A stretch of DNA of 30,245 nt from Nitrososphaera sp. Its GTDB lineage: Archaea > Thermoproteota > Nitrososphaeria > Nitrososphaerales > Nitrososphaeraceae. The notes under the pieces were generated by a model. It made no database searches, was not told the origin of the DNA, and worked only from the letters and a program-made list of their open reading frames with translations. The translations under genes were made by a program, and so were the position numbers. Positions 21,606 through 28,673 of the stretch are shown one piece after another (positions within the stretch are counted from its first letter, which is position 1; every line of letters begins with the position of its first letter). The DNA lies in assembly GCA_025450475.1 (NCBI GenBank), contig JANWHJ010000009.1:1-30245 (forward strand), written 5' to 3'.

Positions 21606-23044
21606 TGAAAGCCCGGCATTTTCCTTGCAAGCCTCTGCGTTGCTAACACTAGGGCAACCACTCCGGCCATGGCTAGCATGGCGTTAATCGGGAACTCTGG
21701 TACCACCACCGTTCCCCTGGCTATGCCGTTCCTCGTCTGGTCCAATGTCTGGCCATCTCGCATGATGCCTGTTATCTCTACTTGCATGTGATAGTTTTCA
21801 TCTCTCGGGAATTCTATTTCCTGTGTATCGCTCCCGCCCTTTGCCACAAGGTCCAACCGGGTATAGACCTCTGTGTCGTTGAGATCGAATATTCGCAGGT
21901 TGTAGCCAACGTCGTCAGTTATGCGCTGACCTGAAAAGCCGTCAGAGAAGGCAAGCGTTAGGGTCGAGTCTATGCCAGCACTCAGCTGGCTCGGAGTCCA
22001 CTCGACTAGGACGTTTACGTTTCCGCTGTCTGTTAACATTTCGCCTGTCGTCTGCACGTTGTCACCAGTCCCCGGTGCAAGAGTAAAAGTCATCTCAGAG
22101 GTGCCTTCAGGGACTTTTCCAGCCAAGCTAATGATGTCGTTCTTGTTCACTAAGTAGTGGAGAGTAAGGTCCTTCTCGGAGGAGAACGGGTCGACTGCAA
22201 GCATCCTGCCGGATATAGGGTTACCATTGACGGTCGCAGCAAACGAGGGCGCGTCACCTATCCCTGCAAACGACTTTGGTATCTTGACCTCTTCGTGCAC
22301 AAAGATGTTTGTGGACTGTATTCTTGAAGCGTTCCAGTCAAACGGCATCGCCCACGTAAATTGTTGTTTTTGGGATTCAAAGTTAAAGTCCTTTACCCTA
22401 TCATAGTACGAAATTATAGTCATGTTGTAAGGCTGGCCTTGGTACACCACGTTTTCAGAAAAGATGTCACCCACGCTGAGCCATGAATCAAAACGTGGAA
22501 TCTTGTCAGGTGGAAATAGGTTGCGGATGCTATCTATGCCAAGGATATCGATGCGGAGGTGGTATATGCCGCCTTCAAGGAATATGGGCCCCCGGACGTT
22601 CACTGTTCCGCCCGGATCGGCAACCCACGCATCCAGAAACTGTTCGCGCGTGCCAAAGAACTGCACCTCACCTTCCGAAGGCTGCACCCTCAACTGGAGC
22701 AGGCCGCTCTCTGTGTGAAATACGTCCGTGAAGATCTCCTCTGCGTTTTTTCCAACTCCTTTTTCCACAGTAATGATGAATGATGTGTACTTGATAGTCT
22801 GGTTGTTGTTTGCGTCGTACAACCTAAACAACATGTATGCGTCCTCCCTGCTTGCGTCGGTCAAGATGGGCGGGTTTACCTTTACAAGCAGCTCGGCCTG
22901 CCTGTTGCCAAGCGACGCCGAAAAAGTTTCCGTAGTCAGACCATCCGCAAACGCCCTCTGGCTTGGAATTCCAATCACGAAAATCGAAAAGGAAAGGATT
23001 GCAGAAAAAATAAAAGCGAAGATCTTTTGTCTGCCTGCTTTCAC
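21602..23044 (-). CDS. Exported protein with C-terminal PEF-type membrane anchor
   Basis: 480 residues from GTG 23044. Residues about 1-34 form a signal peptide (KIFAFIFSAILSFSIFVIGI then SQRAFADG, with AFA-D as a likely cleavage site). The extracellular part (about 35-445) is beta-rich, with repeated Ig-like stretches such as NRQAELLVKVNPPILTD, TMTFTL-like runs and DSTLTLAFSDGFSGQRITDD. The C-terminus has VVVPEFPINAMLAMAGVVAL then VLATQRLARKM. A PEF motif plus membrane helix plus basic tail is like archaeal PEF/PEFG-CTERM signals read by archaeosortases. The box at 23065-23073 lies about 25 bp upstream. The gene heads a three-gene coupled operon. Ligand or structural role is unknown. Confidence 0.82.
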   Translation of the reverse strand: MKAGRQKIFAFIFSAILSFSIFVIGIPSQRAFADGLTTETFSASLGNRQAELLVKVNPPILTDASREDAYMLFRLYDANNNQTIKYTSFIITVEKGVGKNAEEIFTDVFHTESGLLQLRVQPSEGEVQFFGTREQFLDAWVADPGGTVNVRGPIFLEGGIYHLRIDILGIDSIRNLFPPDKIPRFDSWLSVGDIFSENVVYQGQPYNMTIISYYDRVKDFNFESQKQQFTWAMPFDWNASRIQSTNIFVHEEVKIPKSFAGIGDAPSFAATVNGNPISGRMLAVDPFSSEKDLTLHYLVNKNDIISLAGKVPEGTSEMTFTLAPGTGDNVQTTGEMLTDSGNVNVLVEWTPSQLSAGIDSTLTLAFSDGFSGQRITDDVGYNLRIFDLNDTEVYTRLDLVAKGGSDTQEIEFPRDENYHMQVEITGIMRDGQTLDQTRNGIARGTVVVPEFPINAMLAMAGVVALVLATQRLARKMPGFQ

Positions 23045-23064
23045 ATTGATAATTGCACCTACTG

Positions 23065-23073
23065 TATATTTAA
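23065..23073 (-). promoter_or_regulatory. TATA-like box for the exported-protein operon
   Basis: On the minus strand this reads TTAAATATA. Its centre is about 25 bp before GTG 23044, supporting that GTG as start of a leaderless message. The opposite-strand box at 23097-23104 lies only about 30 bp away. Confidence 0.55.
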
Positions 23074-23096
23074 TTCTTAACGCCGCGCTCTAATGA

Positions 23097-23104
23097 TTTA
23101 ATTA
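23097..23104 (+). promoter_or_regulatory. TATA-like box for the anchored extracellular protein gene at 23130
   Basis: TTTAATTA has its centre about 30 bp before GTG 23130. With the box at 23065-23073 it forms a compact divergent promoter, so both surface genes could be controlled together. Confidence 0.5.
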
Positions 23105-23129
23105 TGTCATAGACAGCTATATTGGATAG

Positions 23130-23960
23130 GTGTCGAGGCAGAAGGTGGTTGCAATTGTGTCTATTGCCGCGGGGGCAGTCATTCTGGCTGCGGCATTTGC
23201 GGCCCTACCAAGGTCAGACGGCACGACAGATTCCGACAGCTCTGCCGCCCTGGAGAACGACACTCAGATAAGCAACATCATTTACAACGTGAAATTCGAG
23301 TGCGGCACCATATCAGGGAGCGAGGGGCCGCTCAGGCCTGGCCACTACGACACAGACATTGGCATCCTAAACAAGCAGGGCTTCCCAGTAAAGATCCAAT
23401 GGAGTGCCACCGCAAACCACGGAAGGAACACAAACTCGATATTAGAGACTTTGCAGCCGCATGCCGTGAATGGGATTGTGTGCAAGGATCTGAGGCAGGT
23501 GCTCAGCAATAGCCAGAACTTTATCGAAGGGTTCATCATCATTAATGTGCCTGTAGAGCCCGGATTGCTGGGATCGCTTTCAGCCGGCACCACGGTTTTT
23601 GGCCGCGCCGAGGACATCAACTTGCTGGAAGTGCAAGCGTTCTATACGGCTAACGCACTTGACGAGCTTCCGCACGAAGTGCTGGTCGACAAGATCACAT
23701 TTGCGATAGTTTCCGACGCGAGTAATAAGATCCCTCAATCAATGATGATGAAAATACTGGACGTCACTGTGTCGTCAGGCATTGACGAAATATCCGATCC
23801 AGAGTCAAAAGTAAAAATGATACTAGCCACGAAGTATAGCCTGTCGGAACAGGAGCTTGCTGGTTTGGAAATTGAAATACAGACAGTGGGAGTGGGAGTT
23901 GACACAATGTTAGACGATCATGCGATTTCCCATTCAACCATCACGCCGCAGGCAAGCTGA
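23130..23960 (+). CDS. N-terminally anchored extracellular protein, function unknown
   Basis: 276 residues from GTG 23130. Residues about 5-27 are one hydrophobic helix (VVAIVSIAAGAVILAAAFAA), followed by a Ser/Thr/Asp-rich stretch (SDGTTDSDSSAALENDTQIS). The bulk is therefore probably outside the cell, held by an uncleaved N-terminal anchor. The exterior domain has IIYNVKFECGTISGSEGPLR, PGHYDTDIGILNKQGFPVKI and later VEVQAFYTANALDELPHEVL-like beta segments. Two Cys (in FECGT and IVCKD) could form a disulfide. The pattern GPLRPGHYDTDIGILN resembles a domain I have seen in thaumarchaeal surface proteins but cannot name. It is divergent from the exported-protein operon with 85 bp between starts. 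Confidence 0.78.
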   Translation: MSRQKVVAIVSIAAGAVILAAAFAALPRSDGTTDSDSSAALENDTQISNIIYNVKFECGTISGSEGPLRPGHYDTDIGILNKQGFPVKIQWSATANHGRNTNSILETLQPHAVNGIVCKDLRQVLSNSQNFIEGFIIINVPVEPGLLGSLSAGTTVFGRAEDINLLEVQAFYTANALDELPHEVLVDKITFAIVSDASNKIPQSMMMKILDVTVSSGIDEISDPESKVKMILATKYSLSEQELAGLEIEIQTVGVGVDTMLDDHAISHSTITPQAS

Positions 23961-23983
23961 TCGCAGTAACCTTGCAAAAAAAC

Positions 23984-23991
23984 AATATATT
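23984..23991 (+). promoter_or_regulatory. TATA-like box for superoxide dismutase
   Basis: AATATATT has its centre about 28 bp before ATG 24015, fitting a leaderless message. Confidence 0.5.
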
Positions 23992-24014
23992 CTCCCCTTC
24001 ACCTCTCTTAATGC

Positions 24015-24638
24015 ATGGCTAACTTCACACTCCCTCCAATGCCTTATCCGTACGACGCACTGGAGCCGCACATTGACGCAAGGACTATGGAAATTCACCA
24101 CACCAAGCACCACCAGGCTTACACCGACGGCCTGAACAAGGCTCTGGGCAACCTAGGCCCGGAATGGCAGAACAAGAGCGATGTGGTAGAGATCCTTAAG
24201 AGCATTGATTCCGTCCCCGAGAATGCAAGGGGCGCCGTCAACTTCCACGGTGGAGGCTACAACAACCACACGCTGTTTTGGAACAGCATGAAAAAGGGTG
24301 GTGGAGGAGAGCCAAGCGGAGAGATCGCAGACGCAATCAAGAAGGCGTTTGGAAGCTTTAGTGACTTTAAGACAAAGTTCTCGCAGGACTCGACTACGCT
24401 GCAAGGTAGCGGCTGGGGATGGCTCGTCAAAAACGCCTCAGGAGGGGTGCAGTTCACCACCATGCCAAACCAATCGAGTGTGTGGACCAGATTCAACAAA
24501 GAAAAGCTTGCTCCTCTGCTGGGCCTTGATGTATGGGAACATGCGTATTATCTAAAGTACCAGAACAAGCGCGCCGACTATGTCGCAGCTTGGTGGAATG
24601 TAGTCAACTGGGACGAAGTGGGCAAGAGGTTCAAGTAA
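24015..24638 (+). CDS. sod: Superoxide dismutase (Fe/Mn family)
   Basis: Converts superoxide to oxygen and hydrogen peroxide, important for an aerobic ammonia oxidiser. The 207-residue protein has all four expected metal ligands: His28 in MEIHHTKHHQAYTDGL, His85 in GGGYNNHTLFWNSM, and Asp172 and His176 in LDVWEHAYYLKYQNKRADYV. The second-shell pattern (Gly near residue 80 and Gln153 in MPNQSS) resembles Mn or cambialistic enzymes more than strict Fe enzymes, but metal use cannot be settled from sequence. There is no signal peptide, so it is cytosolic. A small zinc-finger gene follows 40 bp downstream with its own promoter box. Confidence 0.96.
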   Translation: MANFTLPPMPYPYDALEPHIDARTMEIHHTKHHQAYTDGLNKALGNLGPEWQNKSDVVEILKSIDSVPENARGAVNFHGGGYNNHTLFWNSMKKGGGGEPSGEIADAIKKAFGSFSDFKTKFSQDSTTLQGSGWGWLVKNASGGVQFTTMPNQSSVWTRFNKEKLAPLLGLDVWEHAYYLKYQNKRADYVAAWWNVVNWDEVGKRFK

Positions 24639-24651
24639 CCTCCTTTTTCAA

Positions 24652-24659
24652 TTTATAGC
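24652..24659 (+). promoter_or_regulatory. TATA-like box for the small zinc-finger gene
   Basis: TTTATAGC has its centre about 24 bp before ATG 24679. It supports the reality of the 43-residue gene. Confidence 0.45.
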
Positions 24660-24678
24660 AGTCCGTTCAGTGTAGATC

Positions 24679-24810
24679 ATGACATATCGTGTTGTCTGCC
24701 CGGCTTGCGAGGATTCCTTTCCGAACTATGAAAAGTTTCTCGACCATGTGTTCAAGGACCACGGTAACAAGTCGGCGCTGCGCATGAAAGCCAGAATTGT
24801 GCGAGACTAG
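24679..24810 (+). CDS. 43-residue C2H2 zinc-finger protein
   Basis: The ATG at 24679 follows a TATA-like box at 24652-24659. The product is MTYRVVCPACEDSFPNYEKF then LDHVFKDHGNKS, ending in a basic tail LRMKARIVRD. Cys7 and Cys10, then His23 and His28, give C-x2-C-x12-H-x4-H, a classical C2H2 zinc finger, with Phe14 and Leu21 at hydrophobic-core-like positions. Single-finger proteins like this are common in archaea and may bind DNA, RNA or protein. Its TAG shares the palindrome CTAG (24807-24810) with the stop of the convergent YkgJ-type gene. The gene is short but well supported by motif and promoter. Confidence 0.82.
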   Translation: MTYRVVCPACEDSFPNYEKFLDHVFKDHGNKSALRMKARIVRD

Positions 24811-25541
24811 CCCTGCCGCAGGTCCACGATATTGACAAAGCCATAGTGCTCTCTAGTCGTCCTGCTAACTGCCATGTTGTAGTTGTAGATCTTTATCGAA
24901 TAGTCTTGTAGCACTGGCATCATGCCGTCTATTGATTTTTCGAGGTAAAAGCCGGGGCAGTCGCCCGTGAACTGAAACGTGGCGTGCACCACCGGCTGAC
25001 CGCGCTTGTTGACTTCGAGCCATGATGCGAACGGGTAGAGCCAACATACGCCGGGCTTGTCAGGGTGGATGCCGCAGTAGCCCTTGTTGTCAAGAAACCT
25101 GCAGCGGAGCGGAGTCCCGTCTTCTTCTTCCCGCTCGTCTAGCTTTCTCTTGAGCGAGATCATGCTTAGCGTCGATATCACGTTGCCAAAAGCTTCATGC
25201 TCCTCCCAGCTGGAGATGCGGGTCTCGTTCTTTACAAACTCGGCCTTTGAGTGATATCCCACTCTTTTCGCTATCCTGCCAATGTCGTCCTTTGTCAGAG
25301 GCAGCCTTCCCTGACGCTCGCAGCAGTTGTGGCAGTCGGGCCAGAGGCACTTCCATAAGACATACAGTCCGTCACTTGATAAGGTCGGAATGTGAAACAC
25401 CACACCCCCAATGCTCAGTGGGGTGTCTACTACGTCGCCGCGTTCACCCGTCTGCAAGTCGTACAATTTTGGGTCTACCTTCCACTTTTTTGCAAGGAGG
25501 TCAAGCGAATCCTTGACCAAGCTGTCTGGCTGCACTGACAT
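24807..25541 (-). CDS. YkgJ-type cysteine cluster protein
   Basis: 244-residue cytosolic protein. Its cysteines are arranged as CLWPDCHNCCERQGRLPL (about 69-85), then CRFLDNKGYCGIHPDKPGVC (about 147-166) and DCPGFY (about 195-200). This is the CxxxxCxxCC...C...C...C pattern of the YkgJ family, proposed to hold zinc or iron-sulfur. LPLTKDDIGRIAKRVGYHSK, after the first cluster, is the family's usual helix. No catalytic function is established for most members. ATG 25541 lies just after the TTATAA shared by the divergent 25577 gene. A GTTTAAACT at 25560-25566 is about 22 bp upstream and could serve this gene. Confidence 0.85.
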   Translation of the reverse strand: MSVQPDSLVKDSLDLLAKKWKVDPKLYDLQTGERGDVVDTPLSIGGVVFHIPTLSSDGLYVLWKCLWPDCHNCCERQGRLPLTKDDIGRIAKRVGYHSKAEFVKNETRISSWEEHEAFGNVISTLSMISLKRKLDEREEEDGTPLRCRFLDNKGYCGIHPDKPGVCWLYPFASWLEVNKRGQPVVHATFQFTGDCPGFYLEKSIDGMMPVLQDYSIKIYNYNMAVSRTTREHYGFVNIVDLRQG

Positions 25542-25576
25542 AAATTATAAACCCGGGAGTTTAAACGTACTCCGCA

Positions 25577-25942
25577 TTGCTCAGCCCCCAGCACGAACTA
25601 TCTCTTGAAGAACAGCTTGTGTCGATAAGGAAGGGCAAGCACGCTTCGTCTACAGAGAACCGGAGGATGGTCTGGGAAAGCGTGGTGTGGCCACTCGTTC
25701 TCGACATCAACAGGCCCTATTTCGGGCTAAAGGAATACCACATAAGGAGGGACGTGTTCTGCAAGGAGAGTGGAATCGCGCCTTCAAAGGTTGCTGGCGG
25801 CTTTGTTTCGCTGCTGATAAAGAACATTATCAGCAGGGACAAGAACGTCTACTCCATCAATTATCGCCTCATCCCTTACATGAGGAAGAAGTCGCCGCTT
25901 GAGTACGGCCTTGTCATAAGGGAAGTAAACACAAAACGTTAG
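25577..25942 (+). CDS. Small basic hypothetical protein
   Basis: 121 residues from TTG 25577 (LSPQHELSLEEQLVSIRKGK). Later stretches HIRRDVFCKESGIAPSKVAG and VSLLIKNIISRDKNVYSINY could be two helices and a wing of a small winged-helix-like fold, and the end is basic. This is a loose impression, not a family match. TTATAAAC at 25546-25553 lies about 27 bp before the TTG, supporting that start. It is divergent from the YkgJ-type gene and ends 35 bp before the tRNA. Confidence 0.65.
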   Translation: MLSPQHELSLEEQLVSIRKGKHASSTENRRMVWESVVWPLVLDINRPYFGLKEYHIRRDVFCKESGIAPSKVAGGFVSLLIKNIISRDKNVYSINYRLIPYMRKKSPLEYGLVIREVNTKR

Positions 25943-25947
25943 AGTCA

Positions 25948-25954
25948 AATATCG
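25948..25954 (+). promoter_or_regulatory. TATA-like box for the tRNA gene
   Basis: AAATATC has its centre about 27 bp before the tRNA 5' end at 25978, the distance expected for archaeal transcription start at the mature 5' end. Confidence 0.45.
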
Positions 25955-25977
25955 GAGAAGCAATCGGGTTTTTGGTT

Positions 25978-26092
25978 AGCCCGGTCGTCTAGCGGCCAAT
26001 CTCCAAGGTTGAGGGCTAGGGATTTCAGGCTCTGGATCTTACTAGAGAAAAGAAACCTGGAGACAGCAGTTCGAATCTGCTCCGGGCTACCA
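25978..26092 (+). tRNA. tRNA-Gln (anticodon CTG) with two apparent introns
   Basis: Acceptor arms AGCCCGG (25978-25984) and CCGGGCT (26082-26088) pair fully, with discriminator A and encoded CCA (26090-26092). The T arm is AGCAG-TTCGAAT-CTGCT. Removing 25999-26019 (21 nt, between positions 21 and 22) restores a D arm GTCT...GGAT with A14, G18G19 and A21. Removing 26036-26054 (19 nt, position 37/38) gives the anticodon stem TCAGG/CCTGG around loop CTCTGGA, so T33 and anticodon CTG. The mature tRNA is then 75 nt with CCA. A one-intron model breaks the D stem. Exact splice points are my best fit; bulge-helix-bulge pairing is not perfectly canonical. A T-rich tail ATTTTCTTTCT follows. Confidence 0.82.
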
Positions 26093-26100
26093 TTTTCTTT

Positions 26101-27705
26101 CTATGCTTTTGGGCCTGCCTCTACTATCTCTTTTGACACGCTGCCAAACTTTTCAAAGTTCTTGACAAAGAGTCCCGCTAGCCTCCTCGCGGACGCGTCG
26201 TATCTATCCGTGTCTGCCCAAGTGTTGCGCGGGTCTAACACTTCGTCGGGAACGCCTGCGCACGACGTCGGCATATCGACATTGAAGATGGCATGGTGCT
26301 TAACCGGGACTTTGTCTATCCCGCCGCTGAGCGCCGCCGTAACCATAGCCCTCGTGTAGACGAGGTTCATCCTCTTGCCGACACCATAGGGTCCGCCTGT
26401 CCAGCCGGTGTTTATCAGATACACGCGTGTTCCGTGCTCGGTTATTTTCTTGCCAAGCATTGCCGCATATTTCGACGCATGCAATGGCATGAACGGGGCG
26501 CCAAAGCAGTGCGAAAACGTTTCTTTGGGTTCTGTTATGCCCCGCTCGGTCCCGGCCAGCTTGCTCGTGTAACCGGCCATAAAGTGGTACATCGTACCTT
26601 CCTTTGTCAACTTGGCAATTGGGGGCATCACGCCAAATGCGTCGGCAGTCAGGAAAACAATAACTTTAGGGTGGCCGGCGACACTCGGGATCACTGCACC
26701 GTCGATGTAGTCCAGAGGATACGCGACGCGGGTATTTTCAGTCAGACTGCCGTCGTCAAAGTCTGGCTCTCTAGTATCTTCGCGCATTACCACGTTTTCC
26801 ATTACAGCACCAAAGCGGATCGCGTTCCAGATCTGCGGCTCCTTTTCCTTTTTCAGGTTGATGCACTTTGCGTAGCAGCCGCCTTCAAAGTTAAATACGC
26901 CGCTGTCAGACCAGCCGTGCTCGTCGTCGCCTACCAGCCGGCGGGCGGGGTCTGCCGACAGGGTGGTCTTTCCCGTGCCGGACAGACCAAAGAACAACGC
27001 AGTGTCACCGTCCTTGCCCACGTTGGCGGAACAGTGCATCGGGAACACGTTCTTTCGTGGCAGGACAAAGTTCATTATTGAAAACATGGCTTTCTTGATC
27101 TCGCCAGCGTATGATGTTGAGCCTATCAACACCAGCTTTTTCTTGAAGCTGATTATGATGAAAGTCTCGGTTCTAATCCCAACCTCCTCAGCGATGGCAG
27201 CAAAATCGTCGCATGAGAGGAGTGTGAATTCGGGCCTAAAGTTTTCGAGCTCTTCCTGAACGGGCCTTATGAACAGCTGTCTGGCAAAGAGGTTGTGCCA
27301 TGCTCTGTTGTTGAGCACCCTTATCGACAGCTTGTTGTCAGAATCCGCCCCTACAAAGCCATCAAAGATAAAGAACTCTTTTTTTTCGATATGGCTCTTC
27401 ATCCTGCGAAATATCTTATCAAAGTTCTCCTCTGAGATGGCATGGTTGACCTTGCCCCAGTCGACTGAGTTGTGGGTGACTTCGTCGTCGACAATAAATT
27501 TGTCGTCAGGCGATCTGCCGGTGAACTTGCCGGTCTTGACAGAGAGGGCGCCGGTGGAAGATAGGAGGCCTTCATTTCGATTGATAATTAGCTCGATCAA
27601 CGACGGAACTGGCAGGTTGCGATGAACTCTGTCGAGCTTTATATCCATCTCTGCGAGCTGTATAGAGTTTGTAGTTATAATCTTTGGGTTGTTTTCTACG
27701 AGCAA
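26101..27705 (-). CDS. pckA: Phosphoenolpyruvate carboxykinase (ATP)
   Basis: This enzyme makes phosphoenolpyruvate from oxaloacetate with ATP, the gateway to gluconeogenesis. The 534-residue protein shows SSTGALSVKTGKFTGRSPDD (about 49-68) for substrate binding and the P-loop GLSGTGKTTLS at 240-250. DDEHGWSDSGVFNFEGGCYA holds the acidic metal site and the EGGCYAK motif. TRVYLINTGWTGGPYGVGKR follows in the C-terminal part, typical of the ATP type rather than the GTP type. The start is TTG 27705 (LVENNPKIITTNS), with GGTGAGG 5-11 nt upstream; ATG at 27648 is a shorter alternative. Its 3' end faces the tRNA gene 8 bp away. Confidence 0.95.
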   Translation of the reverse strand: MLVENNPKIITTNSIQLAEMDIKLDRVHRNLPVPSLIELIINRNEGLLSSTGALSVKTGKFTGRSPDDKFIVDDEVTHNSVDWGKVNHAISEENFDKIFRRMKSHIEKKEFFIFDGFVGADSDNKLSIRVLNNRAWHNLFARQLFIRPVQEELENFRPEFTLLSCDDFAAIAEEVGIRTETFIIISFKKKLVLIGSTSYAGEIKKAMFSIMNFVLPRKNVFPMHCSANVGKDGDTALFFGLSGTGKTTLSADPARRLVGDDEHGWSDSGVFNFEGGCYAKCINLKKEKEPQIWNAIRFGAVMENVVMREDTREPDFDDGSLTENTRVAYPLDYIDGAVIPSVAGHPKVIVFLTADAFGVMPPIAKLTKEGTMYHFMAGYTSKLAGTERGITEPKETFSHCFGAPFMPLHASKYAAMLGKKITEHGTRVYLINTGWTGGPYGVGKRMNLVYTRAMVTAALSGGIDKVPVKHHAIFNVDMPTSCAGVPDEVLDPRNTWADTDRYDASARRLAGLFVKNFEKFGSVSKEIVEAGPKA

Positions 27706-28243
27706 CTATCCTCACCATTTACATTCAGATCTAATTGGCCTAGTACGAAATTCATGGAACAAAAACCGATATGGGTTCTATGATAAAAATTTCCCCTCCA
27801 TAGCGCGAATGATAGTCGCTGACTTTAACCAAATCTCGCTGTTGTTGTGGTTAGCTACGGTTGGGAGCATCATATTCACTGGCCAATGTTTTGCCACATG
27901 TTGCACTCCATATTCCGATGTGGACGCACTCCTTAGTCTGCATACCGTGAACAATAGATAGAGGATAGCGATTAGGCATGAGCTCACTTCTACAAACGTA
28001 TAGACTATCTTGCTATCCTGACAGAGCTTCGCTTGACATCAGAGCTTTGAGGATAGCGTGATTTGAGTTTAGAAATGAACTGATTAATTTCATCCGGCGT
28101 CAACATTACCATTTCAACATCTGGACACAAGCTTTGTGTGACTGAAGATCGGTAGCATAAAGGATTTTCGGATGGGTTCACGTTCCACCTGCTTTTCAGA
28201 CAACGTTTTGGCTGCCAACTGCCGGGAATATGGTCGGGCGCAG
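27706..28243. other. 538-bp stretch without a supported gene
   Basis: Frames on both strands in 27700-27990 show no recognisable family or promoter geometry, and their products look like chance translations. The stretch holds the 8-10-bp repeat set described separately (27961-28058). The rest is A/T-rich and unexplained. The upstream region of pckA (27706 onward) shows no strong TATA-like box. Confidence 0.45.
27961..28058. repeat. Direct and inverted copies of GAGGATAGCG
   Basis: GAGGATAGCG occurs at 27961-27970 and 28049-28058, and the reverse complement of its core, GCTATCCT, at 28012-28019. Either outer copy can pair with the middle one, so two alternative hairpins are possible. No gene, terminator T-run or mobile element is attached. 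Confidence 0.4.
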
Positions 28244-28522
28244 CTATTGCTGCTTTATCGCCTTTCTCATCTCGCCGGCTCTTATTGCCAGAATGTTGAG
28301 GAACTCGGCAAACTCTTCCTCGGTGGCATTGCGCTTTAGCGCACGCCTTGTCTGGTAATGGAACGAGTTGTATACCCTCCCAATGGCAAGACCAAGTGCA
28401 AAGTCGTTTATGCTTTCGAAGGGGATGTGGCCAAGGCTCTGGACGATTTCTGAAATCTCGTCAACTTTTGACACTGCCTCGTCTATCTTCTCAAACACTG
28501 CCGTCCTTACTCGATCGTCCAC
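28244..28522 (-). CDS. Small helical hypothetical protein
   Basis: 92 residues from GTG 28522 (DDRVRTAVFEKIDEAVSKVD). It is almost wholly predicted helix: an N-terminal coiled stretch (EISEIVQSLGHIPFESINDF), then ALGLAIGRVYNSFHYQTRRA and EEFAEFLNILAIRAGEMRKA. There is no Cys motif and no membrane segment. The segment GLAIGRVYNSFHYQTRRALK is distinctive and looks conserved, but I do not recognise a named family. CTTAATAG at 28542-28549, about 24 bp upstream, fits a leaderless start. Confidence 0.72.
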   Translation of the reverse strand: MDDRVRTAVFEKIDEAVSKVDEISEIVQSLGHIPFESINDFALGLAIGRVYNSFHYQTRRALKRNATEEEFAEFLNILAIRAGEMRKAIKQQ

Positions 28523-28673
28523 TGACGTAGTATCGTGTCTCCGCTATTAAGATAATCGGTAACGTCACAACTACCAAGACTGACAGCAAGTTGAAATGTA
28601 CCTTGTTGCCGGCATTCTAGCTTTCTCTTGGCTGATTAGCTCCAGCTCAACAAAATCGTGTTAGATAGGCGGT

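Noticed and set aside
26293..27081. 262-codon plus-strand frame over pckA
   Set aside because: Opposite-strand frame of a highly conserved gene; composition is His/Cys/Arg-rich with no recognisable motif.
27689..27987. Overlapping frames of 90 and 69 codons on opposite strands
   Set aside because: No family, no promoter geometry, and each is the antisense of the other; cannot tell either from chance.
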